From the NCBI RefSeq assembly GCF_042665255.1, contig NZ_JBHTCD010000037.1: 43,376 bases of DNA. The stretch is one strand, 5' to 3'. The notes under the pieces were generated by a model. It worked only from the letters and a program-made list of their open reading frames with translations, searched no databases and was not told the DNA's origin. This DNA comes from Insolitispirillum peregrinum (GTDB lineage Bacteria; Pseudomonadota; Alphaproteobacteria; Rhodospirillales; Rhodospirillaceae). Shown here one piece after another: positions 41,066-43,376 of the stretch; the first letter of the stretch is position 1, and every line of letters starts with the position of its first letter. Both the position numbers and the translations under genes were made by a program.

Positions 41066-41268
41066 TCCTGCTACTCCGGCTCTGTCCTTTTCCTGCCGAG
41101 AGAGATAGGCTACCCGGCCAGCAACTGCAAACCCCGTAATCGGGGGCGGCGGGCAGACCCAGCGGGTTCTGCTTTCCTTTTGCGGCTGCTTTGGTGTAGT
41201 CCTAACTGCGTTTCTGTTCCCGGTTCGTTGCTTTTTCTTTACCGCCACGTACAAGTCCGTAGGGTGCC

Positions 41269-43251
41269 ATGTCTGACCTGTTCCAAAACCTGTCCCCCAA
41301 GAACACCGACTACACCGCCAAGGATATCGAGGTTCTCGAAGGTCTGGAGCCTGTCCGCAAGCGGCCGGGGATGTACATCGGCGGGACCGATGACAAGGCC
41401 CTGCACCATCTGGTGGCCGAAGTGCTCGACAACGCGATGGACGAGGCCGTCGCCGGGCATGCCTCGTTCATTGATCTGGAACTGGCTGCCGATGGCGCGG
41501 TCACCGTGCGCGACAACGGGCGCGGCATTCCGGTTGATCCGCACCCGAAATACCCCGGCAAGTCGGCGCTGGAGGTCATTTTGACCACCCTGCATTCGGG
41601 CGGCAAGTTCGGCGGCGATGCCTACAAGGTCTCGGGCGGTCTGCACGGGGTGGGGATCAGCGTGGTCAACGCCCTGTCGGAAGAAACCGTTATCGAGGTC
41701 GCCCGCGACAAGCAACTGTGGCGGCAACGCTATTCCCGTGGCCTGCCGCAGACGGCGCTGGAGCTGGTCGGGCCGGTGCCCAACCGGCGCGGGACCACCG
41801 TCCGCTTCAAGGCCGACCCGGAGATTTTCGGCCCGCGTGCCCGCTTCAAGCCTGCCACCCTGTACCGCATGGCGCGCTCGAAGGCCTACCTGTTCCGGGG
41901 CGTGCGGATTCGCTGGTCCTGTGACCCGCTGTTGCTGAGTGAAAGCGACGCCGTTCCGGCCAAAGAGGAACTGCACTTCCCCAACGGTGTGCAGGACTTT
42001 CTGGAAAGCGCCCTCAAGGGCCGCCCGACCGTCACCGGCATTTATGCCGGCCAGGGGACGCTGGCCGATGACATGGGATCGGTGGAATGGGCGGTGTGCT
42101 GGCCCGAGGATCAGGAGGCGTTCTTCTCCTCCTACGTCAACACCATCCCCACCCCCGAGGGCGGTACGCACGAAAACGGTCTGCGCAATGCCCTGACCAA
42201 GGGGTTGCGGTCGTTTGCCGATCTGGCGAAGGTCAAAAAGGGCGGTGACCTGACTGCCGAAGACGTGATGGGCGGCGCTTGTGTGATGCTGTCGCTGTTC
42301 ATCCGCGAGCCGCAGTTTCAGGGCCAGACCAAGGAACGGCTGGCCTCGGCCGAAGCAACCCGATTGGTCGAACAAGCCCTGCGCGACCATTTCGACCACT
42401 GGCTGACCGCCGCACCGGATGTGGCGAACCAGTTGCTGACCCATGCGCTGGAGAGGATGGACGAGCGTCTGCGCAAAAAGCAGAGCAAGGAGATGTCGCG
42501 CAAGACTGCCACCAAGCGTCTGCGCCTGCCGGGCAAGCTGGCCGACTGCTCGCGCTCGATTGCCACCGGCACCGAACTGTTTCTGGTCGAGGGTGATTCC
42601 GCTGGTGGCTCGGCCAAACAGGCCCGCAACCGCGAAATTCAGGCGGTGCTGCCCCTGCGCGGCAAAATCCTCAACGTCGCCTCGGCCTCGCTGGACAAGC
42701 TGCGCGCCAATCAGGAACTGACCGATCTGGTCGAGGCGCTGGGCTGCGGCATCCGCGACCATTACGAGGCTGACAAGCTGCGTTATGAAAAGGTCATCAT
42801 CATGACCGACGCCGACGTTGATGGCGCCCACATTGCCAGCCTGCTGATGACCTTCTTTTACCGCGAAATGCCGCGCCTGATCGAAGACGGCCACCTGTAT
42901 CTGGCCATGCCGCCGCTTTATCGCCTGTCGACCGGCACCAAAAGCATCTATGCCCGCGACGATGCCCACAAGGACGCGCTGCTGAAGAAAGAGTTCAAGG
43001 GCAAAAAGGTCGATATCAGCCGCTTCAAGGGTCTGGGCGAAATGCCGCCGTCGCAGTTGAAGGAAACCACCATGAACCCGGCCAGCCGCACCCTGTTGCG
43101 GGTGGTGTTGCCGGGCAAAAAGACCGAAGAAGACCGCGAAATCGCGCTGGCAACCGCCTCGCTGGTCGAGCAGTTGATGGGTCGCAAGCCGGAACTGCGC
43201 TTCCAGTTCATCCAGCAGAACGCCCAGTTCGCGGGCGATCTGGATATTTAA
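41269..43251 (+). CDS. parE: DNA topoisomerase IV subunit B
   Basis: ATPase subunit of the decatenating type II topoisomerase. The 660-residue protein has the GHKL ATPase (about 1-220, with LEPVRKRPGMYIGG, EVLDNAMDEA, DNGRGIPV and SGGLHGVGISVVNALS), the transducer, and the TOPRIM domain with EGDSAGGSAKQARNREIQAVLPLRGKILNV-type signature (shown only in part: EGDSAGGSAKQ), IMTDADVDGAHI and the closing PRLIEDGHLYLAMPPLY. The lack of a long GyrB-specific insertion and the CGIRDHY block favour ParE over GyrB. It lies divergent from yciA over 203 bp. The last 125 bp of the window after its stop show no gene. Confidence 0.94.
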   Translation: MSDLFQNLSPKNTDYTAKDIEVLEGLEPVRKRPGMYIGGTDDKALHHLVAEVLDNAMDEAVAGHASFIDLELAADGAVTVRDNGRGIPVDPHPKYPGKSALEVILTTLHSGGKFGGDAYKVSGGLHGVGISVVNALSEETVIEVARDKQLWRQRYSRGLPQTALELVGPVPNRRGTTVRFKADPEIFGPRARFKPATLYRMARSKAYLFRGVRIRWSCDPLLLSESDAVPAKEELHFPNGVQDFLESALKGRPTVTGIYAGQGTLADDMGSVEWAVCWPEDQEAFFSSYVNTIPTPEGGTHENGLRNALTKGLRSFADLAKVKKGGDLTAEDVMGGACVMLSLFIREPQFQGQTKERLASAEATRLVEQALRDHFDHWLTAAPDVANQLLTHALERMDERLRKKQSKEMSRKTATKRLRLPGKLADCSRSIATGTELFLVEGDSAGGSAKQARNREIQAVLPLRGKILNVASASLDKLRANQELTDLVEALGCGIRDHYEADKLRYEKVIIMTDADVDGAHIASLLMTFFYREMPRLIEDGHLYLAMPPLYRLSTGTKSIYARDDAHKDALLKKEFKGKKVDISRFKGLGEMPPSQLKETTMNPASRTLLRVVLPGKKTEEDREIALATASLVEQLMGRKPELRFQFIQQNAQFAGDLDI

Positions 43252-43376
43252 AAAGGCTCTTCCCGCGTTTCAGGGTGATGGCTCTGATGCGTCGAAGGGG
43301 CTCAGGTTAGTGTGAATTTTTTGCCTGTTCAGCAGGTTGAAATGCTGCTTCGATGCAGCCCTTGTTCCCGCTTTTG

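Noticed and set aside
41239..42969. 576-codon minus-strand open frame opposite parE
   Set aside because: Antisense to a complete topoisomerase gene; no motif.
1..43376. CRISPR array, prophage, toxin-antitoxin or restriction system
   Set aside because: No regularly spaced repeats, phage structural genes, or paired small toxin-antitoxin frames were seen; apart from the IS end the window reads as core chromosome.

Overview
The window looks like a chromosomal segment of a high-GC alphaproteobacterium, most likely a member of the Rhodospirillales (spirillum type). This rests on the run ispH-thrB-rnhA, the split glycine dehydrogenase (gcvPA plus gcvPB), a Kdo/lipid A operon, CitE-type malyl-CoA lyase, an alphaproteobacterial-style Zur operator and two chemoreceptors. 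The species is not identified. Coding density is high. The AT-richer stretches are the spacers around the chemoreceptors, and the left-edge insertion sequence also differs from its neighbours in composition.

Region by region. 1-472: one end of an IS481-family element whose transposase is frameshifted by a 7-bp tandem duplication; the element abuts the TAG stop of uppS. 474-8112, minus strand: uppS, htpX, then a tightly overlapping envelope operon read msbA, DUF374 acyltransferase, waaA, lpxK, LpxL-family acyltransferase. 8165-10569, minus: ispH, thrB, rnhA. 10745-11296: a lipoprotein of unknown function. 11451-16186: a tandem glycine riboswitch followed by gcvT-gcvH-gcvPA-gcvPB. 16237-17574: a CLC chloride transporter. 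17987-21953: two tandem chemoreceptors of identical length in AT-rich surroundings. 22007-24103, minus: a MerR regulator with a palindromic operator, the magnesium transporter mgtE and tRNA-Leu(GAG). 24273-27402: lipB, then a LysR regulator divergent from a two-gene unit (unknown protein plus metallo-beta-lactamase-fold hydrolase). 27446-30265: two exact inverted Zur-type boxes, a 48-codon membrane mini-gene, and znuC-znuB-znuA. 30328-32373, minus: a GGDEF-EAL protein with a periplasmic CXXCH heme-c motif. 32806-36418, minus: malyl-CoA lyase, phoH with a structured upstream region, and a GT9 glycosyltransferase. 36687-40100: a lipoprotein, an MBOAT O-acyltransferase and an SGNH-like partner. 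40101-41065, minus: a RibD/DHFR-like reductase and the YciA thioesterase. 41269-43251: parE.

How the genes work together. MsbA, WaaA, LpxK and the late acyltransferase form one lipid A-Kdo assembly and export line. The gcv operon is a glycine-induced cleavage system, and LipB supplies lipoyl groups of the kind GcvH needs. The znu operon is a zinc-repressed uptake system whose first gene appears to be an unrecognised small membrane protein. The MBOAT/SGNH pair probably O-acylates a surface polysaccharide.

The best candidates for something undescribed are the mini-gene coupled to znuC, the heme-c-type GGDEF-EAL sensor, the structured RNA or attenuator upstream of phoH, and the LysR locus with nested inverted repeats.
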